Assembly: GCF_000744105.1 (NCBI RefSeq)
Contig: NZ_JQLH01000001.1
Coordinates: forward strand, 3,726,001-3,790,000
Reading direction: 5' to 3'
DNA length: 64,000 nt
From: Maribacter forsetii DSM 18668
GTDB taxonomy: Bacteria; Bacteroidota; Bacteroidia; Flavobacteriales; Flavobacteriaceae
The translations under genes were made by a program, and so were the position numbers. The stretch's first letter is position 1; each line of letters opens with the position of its first letter. Positions 51,856 to 61,400 of the stretch are shown here, in pieces. The notes below the pieces were generated by a model. The model was not told the origin of the DNA. It worked only from the letters and a program-made list of their open reading frames with translations, and did not search any database.

Positions 51856-51885
51856 AAAAGGCTTTCATTTTCATGAAAGCCTTTT
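51856..51885 (-). terminator. Intrinsic terminator downstream of tRNA-Val(TAC)
   Basis: Thirteen-base arms AAAAGGCTTTCAT (51856-51868) and ATGAAAGCCTTTT (51873-51885) with a 4-base loop and a T-run on the minus strand. It lies 6 bp after the tRNA 3' end. Confidence 0.9.
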
Positions 51886-51891
51886 AACCTG

Positions 51892-51966
51892 TGGGCCCTA
51901 CTGGATTCGAACCAGTGACCCCCTGCTTGTAAGGCAGGTGCTCTGAACCAACTGAGCTAAGAGCCC
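51892..51966 (-). tRNA. tRNA-Val (anticodon TAC)
   Basis: 75 nt on the minus strand. The acceptor stem GGGCTCT pairs with AGGGCCC (one G-T wobble), discriminator A at 51892, no encoded CCA. D arm TAGCTCAGTTGG, anticodon stem CCTGC/GCAGG around CTTACAA with anticodon TAC (plus-strand gta, 51929-51931), T arm GGTTCGAATCC. It reads GUA/GUG valine codons. It shares the D and T arms with the tRNA-Val at 39643, in the same orientation. Confidence 0.95.
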
Positions 51967-52025
51967 CAATGGGGGTGCAAATATATAATACTTTTACATT
52001 TCACAAAAGAAAAACCAATAAAAAT

Positions 52026-53237
52026 TTAAAGAACTTCTGCTACTACAAAATTACTGCCGCCAACATAAATGAAATCATTTTTTTTTGCTCGTTTTTTTGC
52101 TGCTTTAAAAGCCTTATTTACAGACTCATAAACTTCACCCTTAAAACCTGAATCAGAAAACACACGTGCTAATTTTTTTTCATCAAGTCCTCTAAAATTT
52201 TTTGGCTTACAATAATAATATGTTGCCTTTTTAGGAAAAAGGGGAGATATTCTATTAATATCCTTGTCCTTTACAAAGCCAATTACAATATGTAATTCTT
52301 CATATGTCTGTTTTTTTACTTGTTCCATGACAAGCGAAATACCTTCTTTATTATGTGCGGTATCACAAATAATGACCGGATCTGAGCCAATTTGCTGCCA
52401 ACGCCCCATTAATTGTGTATTTTCAACTACATGACCTAGACCGTTTATTATATTATTCTCTGTTACTTTAAAACCAGTTAATGTATTTAAAGTGGCAAGC
52501 ACACCCTTAATATTCTTCTTTTGATAAGCTCCTAACAATCCAATTTTATAATCCGCATATTCAGATTCTTCAGCAAATATTATTCTAGAGTTGTTCTCTT
52601 TTGCTACAGATATAAAAACAGGAGCTGTTTCTTCATTATACTCACTTATAACTATAGGTACTTCTTTTTTGATTATTCCAGCTTTTTCTCCTGCAATCTT
52701 AGCAAGAGTATCACCCAGCATATCAGTATGGTCCATACCTATATTGGTTATCAAACTAACCTCTGGAGTAATTATATTGGTAGAATCTAAACGTCCGCCT
52801 AGACCTACTTCAATAATAGCTATATCTACCTTTTGATCTGCAAAATAAGAGAATGCCATACCTACGGTCATCTCAAAAAAAGAAAGCCTATTAGTGGTGA
52901 AAAATAGTTTATTTTCAGCTATAAAGTCAACCACCCAGCTCTTACCTATCTTTTCTCCATTAATACGCACACGCTCCCTGAAGTCCTTTAAATGTGGCGA
53001 GGTATATAAGCCGACTTTATAACCAGCCTCTTGAAGAACCGAAGCCAATAGATGACTACTAGAACCTTTTCCATTGGTACCGGCTACATGTATACTCTTA
53101 AATTGCGTGTGAGGATTGTTTAAATGCTTGGTAAATGAAGTTATGCCATCTAGTTTTGAATTGAAGGCGCTTTTACCTTTATTCTGATACATTGGAAGTT
53201 GAGAAAACATCCAATCTAATGTCTCTTTATAGGTCAC
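52026..53237 (-). CDS. folC: Folylpolyglutamate synthase/dihydrofolate synthase
   Basis: 403 residues of the Mur-ligase fold. It adds glutamate to dihydropteroate and to folates using ATP. The ATP loop is HVAGTNGKGSSSHLLASVL (about 49-67), YTSPHLKDFRERVRING the next block, and VGLGGRLDSTNII and NIGMDHTDMLGDTLAKIAGEKAGI (core GMDHTDMLG) are diagnostic of FolC. ICDTAHNKEGI is the C-terminal domain marker. Its start overlaps the tonB-like gene stop by 4 bp (ATGA), so it is translationally coupled to exbB-exbD-tonB, an odd partner functionally. Confidence 0.94.
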   Translation of the reverse strand: MTYKETLDWMFSQLPMYQNKGKSAFNSKLDGITSFTKHLNNPHTQFKSIHVAGTNGKGSSSHLLASVLQEAGYKVGLYTSPHLKDFRERVRINGEKIGKSWVVDFIAENKLFFTTNRLSFFEMTVGMAFSYFADQKVDIAIIEVGLGGRLDSTNIITPEVSLITNIGMDHTDMLGDTLAKIAGEKAGIIKKEVPIVISEYNEETAPVFISVAKENNSRIIFAEESEYADYKIGLLGAYQKKNIKGVLATLNTLTGFKVTENNIINGLGHVVENTQLMGRWQQIGSDPVIICDTAHNKEGISLVMEQVKKQTYEELHIVIGFVKDKDINRISPLFPKKATYYYCKPKNFRGLDEKKLARVFSDSGFKGEVYESVNKAFKAAKKRAKKNDFIYVGGSNFVVAEVL

Positions 53238-54172
53238 TCTCCTAATTTGAAGTTTACGACTACGAAACCAACTTGTTTACTTGGTGCGTTACCATCTAAA
53301 TTCCATTTGTGCATGAATGCAGTTTTCTTTGCAGGCTCTAACAAACATGGATTATTATTAGTTGTACCTCTTACACCTGGCTCGGCACTGATTACTTTAC
53401 CATTGCGGTCTACAATAATCTTTACCACTACTCTACCAGACTCATTACACTCTTGCTGCACTTTTCCTTTATTAACTAATGACCTCCCATTTAAGCCATA
53501 GCCACCTGTTCCACTGCCACTACCAGGGCTACCGTAATAACTAGTTGCATATGGATCACCATCTGGCTGACCTTTATCACCTGCCCTATTATCATCGCCC
53601 TCACTACCAGATGCTGTACCGTCAGATTTATTTAGTCCTCCCATCATCGCATCTAAAGCTTTCTTTTTAGCTTCTTGCTCTTGGCGAGCCTTATCTTCGG
53701 CATCTTTCTTTTGCTTAGCAATTTTTGCTGCTTCAGCCCTTTTCTTATTCTCTGCAGCTTCTGCTTTTCTTTTTGCATCTGCAGCCGCTTCATCAGCCTT
53801 TCTTTTAGCTTCTTTTGCCTGATTGATTTTTATAGCCTCTTGGTTATCTTGAGTCAACAACTTTTCGGCAGGCGCTTCTTTCTCTGCTATAGCTCCCTCC
53901 ACTTCTTCTACAGGTTCCTCAACAGTTTCGGCAACTTCTTGTATAGTAGGCTCAACGGGAGGAGTATCTAAAGGCTCGGATTGTATTTTCTCCTTGGGCT
54001 GCACTTTACCGCTACCAAATTCCATTGTACCAAAATTAACGGAGATTCCGTTCTCCTCTGGCGGATCCATATAGTTTAGACCGATATAAAATAAAACCAA
54101 AAGTAAAGCACTTAACAACAATGTGGTAAGTGTCAATGATTTCTTTTTATGTTTCGTATCTAAAAATGCCAT
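53234..54172 (-). CDS. tonB: TonB/TolA-like energy transducer with long coiled-coil
   Basis: 312 residues. Short N-terminal cytoplasmic segment, one transmembrane helix (about 13-32, LTLTTLLLSALLLVLFYIGL), a Pro/Glu linker, then a long Lys/Ala/Glu coiled coil (about 115-175, AKRKADEAAADAKRKAEAAEN type) as in TolA, and a glycine-rich linker (about 195-225) before a short TonB/TolA-like C-terminal domain (GRVVVKIIVDRNGKVISAEPG). Cysteines at about 242 and 277 may form a disulfide. It is co-transcribed with exbD and exbB upstream and folC downstream. Tol-Pal-type role is as plausible as TonB. Confidence 0.83.
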   Translation of the reverse strand: MAFLDTKHKKKSLTLTTLLLSALLLVLFYIGLNYMDPPEENGISVNFGTMEFGSGKVQPKEKIQSEPLDTPPVEPTIQEVAETVEEPVEEVEGAIAEKEAPAEKLLTQDNQEAIKINQAKEAKRKADEAAADAKRKAEAAENKKRAEAAKIAKQKKDAEDKARQEQEAKKKALDAMMGGLNKSDGTASGSEGDDNRAGDKGQPDGDPYATSYYGSPGSGSGTGGYGLNGRSLVNKGKVQQECNESGRVVVKIIVDRNGKVISAEPGVRGTTNNNPCLLEPAKKTAFMHKWNLDGNAPSKQVGFVVVNFKLGE

Positions 54173-54559
54173 TTAGTTTGGGCGTACTGCCAAAATAACC
54201 TTATAATTATTTCTATTTGCGATGTCCATAACATTTACAGCTTCTTTAATCGCAACACTTTCTTCTGCTCTAAGTATGATAGTAGGGCTATCTTGACCAG
54301 CTAAAGCTTTTTTTAACTCTATCTCTATGTACTCACCATTAATACGTTCATCGTTAACGAAGTATTGAAGGTTCTTATCTATACTAACAGATACATTTTG
54401 AGTATTTGTGGATTTCCCTTTCGCTTTAGGCAGCAATAAGTCTAAAGCGTTCGGTGAATTTGCCGTTAGCATGAAAAACACCAATAACAAGAATACAATA
54501 TCTGTCATTGAAGACATGCTAAAGTCTGGACTGACTTTATTTCTTCCTTTTAATTTCAT
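54173..54559 (-). CDS. exbD: Biopolymer transport protein ExbD/TolR
   Basis: 128 residues. One transmembrane helix near the N-terminus with the proton-relay Asp in MTDIVFLLLVFFMLTANSPN (about residue 19), preceded by NKVSPDFSMSS, and a periplasmic domain. It works with ExbB to convert proton flow into TonB/TolA movement. It stops immediately before the tonB-like start (54172/54173) and begins 9 bp after exbB. Confidence 0.92.
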   Translation of the reverse strand: MKLKGRNKVSPDFSMSSMTDIVFLLLVFFMLTANSPNALDLLLPKAKGKSTNTQNVSVSIDKNLQYFVNDERINGEYIEIELKKALAGQDSPTIILRAEESVAIKEAVNVMDIANRNNYKVILAVRPN

Positions 54560-54568
54560 AGTATAAAA

Positions 54569-55258
54569 TTAAAGAGGTTCGTTTAATAGATCTAAGAATT
54601 CTACAGCGTTAGCCTCCATTTTATGAACCACCTTATCAGTTCTGTTCACTAAATGATTATACCCTACATAAGCTATAATACCAACTATAAGACCCGCAAC
54701 CGTTGTCGTCATCGCCGTATAAATACCAGATGCCAATGAACCCATTTCTGCCTGACCACCACTACTGGCCATTTCATGAAATGCAAGAATCATACCAATA
54801 ACAGTTCCTAAAAAACCGATCATTGGAGCCGCACCGGCTACAGTTGCTAAAATACTAACATTTTTTTCTAGCTTATAAACTTCAAGAGTACCTGCGTTTT
54901 CTATTGCAGTATTTATATCATCTAAAGGCTTACCTATTCGAGATACACCTTTCTCCGTCAATCTTGCTACTGGCGAATCTGTTTGGGCACAAAGTATTTT
55001 TGCCGCATCTAATTTACCTGTTGTCACATAATCACGAATCTGATTCATGAAATTCTTATCTATTTTAGAAGCAGCATTTACAGCCAACAAACGCTCAAAA
55101 TAGATATAAAGGGCAACACCCAACATTATAAATAAAACCGAGATAATGATTACACTACCAGTGCCACCATTAAATATTAAATCAATGACCGATAGCGTTT
55201 TCTCTTCAGACAATAATTCTTCGCTCGTATCTTGAGCCAAATCCTGGAATAATAACAT
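54569..55258 (-). CDS. exbB: MotA/TolQ/ExbB proton channel family protein
   Basis: 229 residues with three transmembrane helices: near the N-terminus SVIIISVLFIMLGVALYIYF, then ILATVAGAAPMIGFLGTVIG and TTTVAGLIVGIIAYVGYNHL. The TVAGAAPMIGFLGTVIGMI motif (quoted in part) is the proton-channel signature of the family. It starts a four-gene minus-strand run, exbB-exbD-tonB-folC. The 52 bp before it hold no clear -7 box. It may serve the SusC importer 4 kb away, though this is inferred. Confidence 0.92.
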   Translation of the reverse strand: MLLFQDLAQDTSEELLSEEKTLSVIDLIFNGGTGSVIIISVLFIMLGVALYIYFERLLAVNAASKIDKNFMNQIRDYVTTGKLDAAKILCAQTDSPVARLTEKGVSRIGKPLDDINTAIENAGTLEVYKLEKNVSILATVAGAAPMIGFLGTVIGMILAFHEMASSGGQAEMGSLASGIYTAMTTTVAGLIVGIIAYVGYNHLVNRTDKVVHKMEANAVEFLDLLNEPL

Positions 55259-55310
55259 AGTATTCTTTAAGTATTGAATTTGCCTTTATAACGATGAATT
55301 GCGAATTAAA

Positions 55311-56681
55311 TTATGCGTTGAGCACAAAATCTCTTAACAGGATAAAAACGATCGCCCCACTAACAAAACCTACGAATGCCAACCATGCAATCTTTTTAAG
55401 ATACCAGAAAAAATCAATTTTCTCCATTCCCATTGCAACAACTCCTGCGGCAGACCCTATTATTAACATACTACCACCTGTACCGGCAGAGTAAGCTATA
55501 AAATGCCAAAGCGGACTATCCATAGGCTCACTAAACATACCCATACTTGCCGCAACTAACGGTACGTTATCAATTACCGCAGAACCTATACCAAATAACA
55601 TTACAACAATATCAGTATTAGGTATCGCCTCATTAAGAGCTCCTGCAGCATTAAATAGTATACCTAATGATTCCATGGCTGCTACCGCCAATAATATTCC
55701 TAAGAAAAATAAGATACTCGGCAATTCTATTTTAGATAAAGAATGATGAACAGGACTGTGGTGCCCTTCGCTATCTTGACCTTCCTGATCTACGGAAGAA
55801 ATACTAAATTTCTTATTACTATAAATTTCAGCAAATGTTGCTACTACGGCTAATGATAACATCATACCTACATAAGGAGGCAAATGAGTTACTGTCTTAA
55901 AAATAGGAACGAACAAAATAGCACCTAGACCCAAATACAACATTACTCCGCTATACTTAGATTTAGAATTCTCACCATCCAATTCGCCATCAATCAAACC
56001 TTTAAACACCTTAAACCTACTTGCTATTACAACTGGTACGATCATACAAACTAATGAAGGCAAAAGTACGTGAAGCACTAACTGACCCGCACTAACTCTA
56101 TTCGCAATCCATAACATTGTAGTGGTAACATCACCAATTGGAGACCACGCACCACCCGCATTTGCCGTAATTACAATCATACCTGCAAACCATAATTTTG
56201 TTTCTCTATCCTTAATTACTTTTTGAAGTATGGTGATCAAAACAATGGTTGCCGTTAAGTTATCTATGATAGCAGACAATACGAATGCTAAGATTGAAAA
56301 CAACCAAAGTAATTTACTTTTTTGCTTTGTTTTAATAAAACCTTTTATAGTTGCAAAACCATCGAAATAATCAATGATCTCAACAATTGTCATCGCACCT
56401 AAAAGAAAGAAAAGAATCTCTGCCGTTTTACCTAGATGATGCAAAAGGGATTCCTCCATCATGTGCATCCTATCTAAATGCCCAAAATCACTAAACCCTT
56501 CCACAAGGCTTTGATGAGCAGAATCAAACCAATTTTCATAGCCATCAATTCCAAGGGCAATAAGAGCCCAAAGTATAGCCATCATAGCTAATGCAGGGAT
56601 TAATTTATCTATTTTAAGATTGTGTTCTAAGGTAATGGCAAGGTATCCTGCCAAAAAAACAATAACAATGATGGTTTCCAT
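55311..56681 (-). CDS. nhaD: Na+/H+ antiporter NhaD
   Basis: 456 residues with about 12 hydrophobic helices. NhaD exchanges Na+ (and Li+) for H+ and keeps cytosolic sodium low in marine bacteria. HHLGKTAEILFFLLGAMTIVEIID, AIIDNLTATIVLITILQKV (core IIDNLTATIV) and ITANAGGAWSPIGDVTTTMLW (core ANAGGAWSPIGDVTT) are the family blocks, with FGIGSAVIDNVPLVAASMGM near the end. It ends 53 bp from the exbB start and appears to be a separate transcript; a -7-like box, TATATTTG, lies at 56752-56759 on the minus strand. Confidence 0.92.
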   Translation of the reverse strand: METIIVIVFLAGYLAITLEHNLKIDKLIPALAMMAILWALIALGIDGYENWFDSAHQSLVEGFSDFGHLDRMHMMEESLLHHLGKTAEILFFLLGAMTIVEIIDYFDGFATIKGFIKTKQKSKLLWLFSILAFVLSAIIDNLTATIVLITILQKVIKDRETKLWFAGMIVITANAGGAWSPIGDVTTTMLWIANRVSAGQLVLHVLLPSLVCMIVPVVIASRFKVFKGLIDGELDGENSKSKYSGVMLYLGLGAILFVPIFKTVTHLPPYVGMMLSLAVVATFAEIYSNKKFSISSVDQEGQDSEGHHSPVHHSLSKIELPSILFFLGILLAVAAMESLGILFNAAGALNEAIPNTDIVVMLFGIGSAVIDNVPLVAASMGMFSEPMDSPLWHFIAYSAGTGGSMLIIGSAAGVVAMGMEKIDFFWYLKKIAWLAFVGFVSGAIVFILLRDFVLNA

Positions 56682-57019
56682 ATTCGCTGGTTTTTTGAGT
56701 AACTAGTTAGTAGTTGTAAATATAGGTTCTAATTCTAAAAAATAAATCTCCCAAATATATTTAAAATTGTCCGTGAAATCCTAATGAATTAACAATAATA
56801 CCGAAGTTATCTGACATCCAAATACTTAAAACAACATGAATTTAAATTCAATACGTTTTTGGTGACCATATTTTAACGCATAAGAAAATGTTAAAAATGA
56901 ACAGACGCTATAATGCAAGTCCAATATTGTTATAAAATCATTTAAAATGATATATTCAAGTAACATATTTAACTACTATATCTTTATCTTTGAGAAGTTA
57001 ACCTTATATATAAAATCAG
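56682..57019. other. Divergent nhaD/acyl-CoA dehydrogenase intergenic region
   Basis: 338 bp, AT-rich, no credible open frame. It contains a possible nhaD -7 box on the minus strand (56752-56759, TATATTTG) and an exact -7 box for the acyl-CoA dehydrogenase (56985-56992). Otherwise I see nothing definite. Confidence 0.65.
56985..56992 (+). promoter_or_regulatory. -7 box of the acyl-CoA dehydrogenase gene
   Basis: TATCTTTG is an exact match to TANNTTTG, 28 bp before the ATG at 57020. No clear -33 TTG is seen upstream. Confidence 0.5.
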
Positions 57020-58159
57020 ATGGATTTTTCATTGAATGAAGAACAAAAACTTATACAAGAAGCTGCACGCGATTTTGCCCAAACCGAGCTCTTAGCAGAA
57101 GTTATTGAACGTGACGATGCCCAGAGATTCCCTACAGAAGAAATCAAAAAATTGGGAGAACTTGGTTTTTTAGGAATGATGGTGGACCCAAAGTATGGTG
57201 GCAGCGGCCTAGACACCCTTTCATATGTTATTGCAATGGAAGAAATATCAAAGATTGATGCTTCTACTTCTGTTGTAATGTCTGTAAACAACTCACTGGT
57301 ATGTTGGGGATTGGAGAAATTTGGCTCTGAAGCTCAAAAAGAAAAATACCTTACCAAGCTTTCTACAGGAGAGCACATAGGCGCTTTCTGCCTATCTGAA
57401 CCAGAAGCAGGTAGCGATGCCACTTCTCAAAAAACAACGGCCATAGATATGGGCGACCATTATATCGTTAACGGTACTAAAAACTGGATTACGAACGGTG
57501 GTACAGCCAGTACATATATTGTAATCGCCCAAACTGACAAAGAAAAAAAGCACAGAGGCATTAACGCCTTAATTATTGAAAAAGGTACTCCCGGATTTGA
57601 AATAGGACCTAAAGAAAACAAATTAGGTATTAGAGGAAGCGATACGCATTCATTAATATTCAACGATGTTAAAGTCCCTAAAGAAAATAGAATTGGTGAA
57701 GACGGTTTTGGTTTTAAATTCGCCATGAAAACTTTGGCAGGTGGTCGTATTGGAATTGCAGCTCAGGCATTGGGTATTGCCGCCGGTGCATATGAATTAG
57801 CATTAAAATACTCAAAAGAACGTAAGGCTTTTGGAACGGAAATAAGTAATCATCAAGCTATCGCATTTAAACTTGCTGATATGCATACTGAAATTCAAGC
57901 CGCTAGACTACTAGTATACCAATCTGCAATTGACAAGGACAATGGAAATGATTATGACCTTTCTGGCGCAATGGCAAAATTATATGCATCAAAAGTTGCA
58001 ATGGAAACAACGGTTGAAGCTGTTCAAATTCACGGTGGAAACGGATTCGTAAAAGACTATCATGTGGAACGTTTAATGAGAGATGCCAAAATCACACAGA
58101 TTTACGAGGGCACTTCTGAAATTCAAAAAATCGTCATTTCAAGAAGCATTTTGAAGTAA
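57020..58159 (+). CDS. Acyl-CoA dehydrogenase (short/branched-chain type)
   Basis: 379 residues, normal for mitochondrial-type acyl-CoA dehydrogenases, which oxidise acyl-CoA with FAD and pass electrons to EtfAB. The FAD/substrate blocks are AFCLSEPEAGSDATSQ and NGTKNWITNGG, and the catalytic base is Glu363 in IYEGTSEIQKIV. AGGRIGIAAQALGIAAGAYE and KDYHVERLMRDAKITQIYEG (quoted in part) are standard. The chain-length specificity is not decidable by eye; short- or branched-chain is favoured. It has its own promoter and terminator. etfBA, its likely partner, lies at 12 kb. Confidence 0.92.
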   Translation: MDFSLNEEQKLIQEAARDFAQTELLAEVIERDDAQRFPTEEIKKLGELGFLGMMVDPKYGGSGLDTLSYVIAMEEISKIDASTSVVMSVNNSLVCWGLEKFGSEAQKEKYLTKLSTGEHIGAFCLSEPEAGSDATSQKTTAIDMGDHYIVNGTKNWITNGGTASTYIVIAQTDKEKKHRGINALIIEKGTPGFEIGPKENKLGIRGSDTHSLIFNDVKVPKENRIGEDGFGFKFAMKTLAGGRIGIAAQALGIAAGAYELALKYSKERKAFGTEISNHQAIAFKLADMHTEIQAARLLVYQSAIDKDNGNDYDLSGAMAKLYASKVAMETTVEAVQIHGGNGFVKDYHVERLMRDAKITQIYEGTSEIQKIVISRSILK

Positions 58160-58175
58160 AAATTAGACTATTTAA

Positions 58176-58211
58176 AATTCACCCCTTAAATTTTAGGGGG
58201 TGAATTATTTT
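58176..58211 (+). terminator. Intrinsic terminator of the acyl-CoA dehydrogenase gene
   Basis: Arms AATTCACCCC (58176-58185) and GGGGGTGAATT (58196-58206), extendable with a wobble pair, then TATTTT. It lies 17 bp after the stop. Confidence 0.8.
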
Positions 58212-58326
58212 AAAAAATAATATGACTTTGTTAACCTCTCAATAAAGTTAGGCTCAATTGTTAGAAAGTTATATAAATTTGAATTTACCCCCTACTTCAC
58301 CCATCCTTTTCAAGAATATTAACTTA

Positions 58327-58347
58327 AATTTATCAATCTGATAAATT
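58327..58347. promoter_or_regulatory. Dyad upstream of gltB
   Basis: Nine-base perfect arms AATTTATCA (58327-58335) and TGATAAATT (58339-58347) with a 3-base spacer, about 135 bp before the gltB ATG. It has no T-run. Its place fits an activator or repressor site of a nitrogen-regulated operon, which is inferred. Confidence 0.45.
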
Positions 58348-58430
58348 GAAGGTTTTAAAAATCCATAATTATCGATTTTTTAAGCTTTTATTTATTTCGT
58401 TGAATTTTTTATTTGAATTTGTTTCAATCA

Positions 58431-58462
58431 TTGAATATAATTCAATTAAATTGATATTTTTG
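58431..58462 (+). promoter_or_regulatory. Promoter of gltBD
   Basis: TTG (58431-58433) and TATTTTTG (58455-58462, exact TANNTTTG) are 21 bp apart, within the spacing of the Flavobacterium consensus TTG-N17 to 23-TANNTTTG. The transcript would start about 58470, about 10 nt before the ATG at 58480, giving a very short leader. Confidence 0.6.
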
Positions 58463-58479
58463 AAGAAATACCACAAAGG

Positions 58480-61400
58480 ATGACACTGAAGAAGCAAGGA
58501 TTATATCTACCGGAATTTGAACATGATAACTGTGGGGCTGGGTTTATATGCAGTCTTAAAGGCAAAAAATCTAACGACATTATTCATAAAGCGTTAGAGA
58601 TACTTGAACGTTTAGAACATAGGGGCGCAGTAAGCGCCGACGGTAAAACAGGAGATGGAGCAGGTATATTAGTAGATGTACCGCATGATTTTTTTGAGGC
58701 TGTTTGTAACTTTGACTTACCAAAAGCCGGCGATTATGCCGTTGGTAATATATTCTTTCCACGTAAAGAGAACCAACGAGATTTCTGTATTTCGGTGTTT
58801 GAGGAAAATATCAAAAAACAAGGCTTAAAGTTATTAGGATGGAGAGATGTACCGGTTAACAGATCTATACCGGGTAGAATTGCCGCCGAAACAGAACCTT
58901 TTGTCAAGCAAATATTCGTAGCTAAAGAAAACGATGATCAAGACTATTTCGATTTTAACTTAAAACTTTTTATTGCCAGAAAAATCACAGAGCATACCAT
59001 TATAAAATCTAAATTATCTGAAAGCAAATTCTTTTACGTACCCAGCTTATCTACCAAGATAATTATATTCAAAGGTTTATTAATGCCTTTAGACATTAGT
59101 CTTTATTACTCAGACCTTATGGATTCTAGAGTAGTTACTAGATTGGCATTGGTACACCAACGTTTCTCTACAAATACTTTCCCTACCTGGGATTTGGCTC
59201 AACCATTTAGATATATGTGTCATAATGGTGAGATAAACACCCTAAGAGGAAATGTTACCCGCATGTTCTCTAGAGAAGAATTGCTGAAGAGCGATATGTT
59301 CGGAGATGAAATAAAGAATGTTCTTCCTATCATATTACCAGGAAAGTCTGATTCCGCTACAATGGATATGGTCGTTGAACTTTTATTGATGACAGGTAGA
59401 TCTTTACCAGAAGTAATGATGATTTTAGTTCCTGAAGCGTGGGAGAAAAATACCGAAATGTCTGAGGCAAAAAGGGCATTTTACGAGTATCATTCTTGTA
59501 TGATGGAGCCATGGGATGGACCAGCTTCTATTCCTTTTACTGACGGTAACTTTATTGGTGCGGTATTAGATAGAAACGGACTAAGACCATCTAGATACAC
59601 TGTTACTAAAGATGACTACGTAGTAATGTCCTCTGAAACAGGAGTTGTTGATATTGCTCCAGATAATGTAGAATTCCACGGAAGGTTACAGCCTGGAAAA
59701 ATGTTCTTGGTGAACATGGAAGAAGGTAGAATAGTTAACGATGAAGAAATTAAAGAGAACATTGCCCAAAAATTCCCATACAAGAAATGGTTAAATGATA
59801 ACTTAGTTCATTTAAAAGATATACCTTATAATGATTGTCCTTTATTTTTAGGTGAGGAAACTCTAGAGAAGAGAAAATCTGTTTTCGGATATACTTTAGA
59901 AGATATCAACACCATAGTATTGCCAATGGCGAAAGCAGGTAAAGAACCAATTGGTTCAATGGGTTCTGATACACCTATTGCTGTTCTATCTCAACGCCCT
60001 CAATTAATTTACAATTATTTCAAGCAATTATTCGCTCAGGTCACCAATCCACCATTAGATGGTATACGTGAAGAACTGATTACAGATATCAGTTTAACTC
60101 TAGGTAGCGATCATAACATATTTGAATTTTCAGAATTACATTGTAGAAAACTTAAAATTCAAAATCCTGTAATTTCTAAAGAGGATTTAGATAAAATTAA
60201 AAATTACGATGTAAGCCCTGACTATAAGGTAGTTTCAATATCCATGTTGTATTCCATTAAACAAGGACACAATGGTCTTGAAGACGCTTTACAATCTGTG
60301 CTAAACCAAGCATCTAAAGCCGTAGATGAAGGAGCTAACATTATCATACTTTCTGATAGAAACGTTACAGAAGATAAGGCACCAATACCGGCACTACTTG
60401 CCTGTTCATTTGTAAACAGTGGACTACAGAAACTTGGCAAACGTTCAAAATTAAGTGTTATTATAGAATCTGCAGAGCCACGTGAAGTACATCATTTTGC
60501 TTTATTATTTGGTTTTGGAGCTAGTGCTATTAACCCATATTTGGTTAATGAAATTATTGCAGAGCAAATAGAAGAGCATGATATTACAGAAATATCTTTT
60601 GACGACGCTATTAAAAATTACAATAAAGCTGTTGGAAAAGGTATCTTAAAAGTGATGAACAAAATTGGTATTTCAACACTTAATTCTTATCGTGGTTCAC
60701 AACTTTTTGAATGTATAGGAATCAACACCAAAGTAGTTGAAAAGTACTTCCCTAATACCCCTACTCGTATTCAGGGTATTGGTCTTTATCAAATTGAAAA
60801 AGAAATTGCCTTACGTCACCATAAGACTTTTAGCAAACAACATATTGATGCTAGTTTAGATTTAGAAATTGGCGGTGAATATAGATGGAGAAGAGATGGT
60901 GAAAAACATATGTTTAACCCACTATCTATTGCAAAACTTCAAAAATCAGTTCGAAATAACGAACCAGATACGTACAAAGAGTATTCTAGCATGGTTAATG
61001 AGCAATCAAAAAACCTTATGACTATAAGAGGTCTCTTTGAATTCTCTAACTATGACCCTATTCCTCTAGAAGATGTGGAACCATGGACTGAAATTGTAAA
61101 AAGGTTTAAAACCGGTGCAATGTCTTACGGATCTATTAGTAAAGAAGCTCACGAGAATTTAGCGATTGCCATGAACCGTATTGGCGGAAAGAGCAATTCT
61201 GGTGAAGGTGGAGAAGATCAAAATAGATTTTACAAAAACTCTACCGGTGACTGGAGAAACAGTGCAATAAAACAAGTTGCTTCTGGTAGATTTGGAGTAA
61301 CCTCTAATTACCTGACCAACGCAAAAGAAATTCAGATTAAAATGGCACAGGGTGCCAAGCCAGGTGAAGGCGGTCAATTACCAGGTCCCAAAGTAAATCC

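Noticed and set aside
51969..52151. A 60-codon plus-strand frame beside tRNA-Val(TAC)
   Set aside because: It overlaps the end of folC in the opposite direction and has no domain.
53675..53971. A 98-codon plus-strand frame rich in Phe, Cys and Ser
   Set aside because: It is the mirror of the Lys/Glu/Ala coiled coil of the TonB/TolA-like gene.
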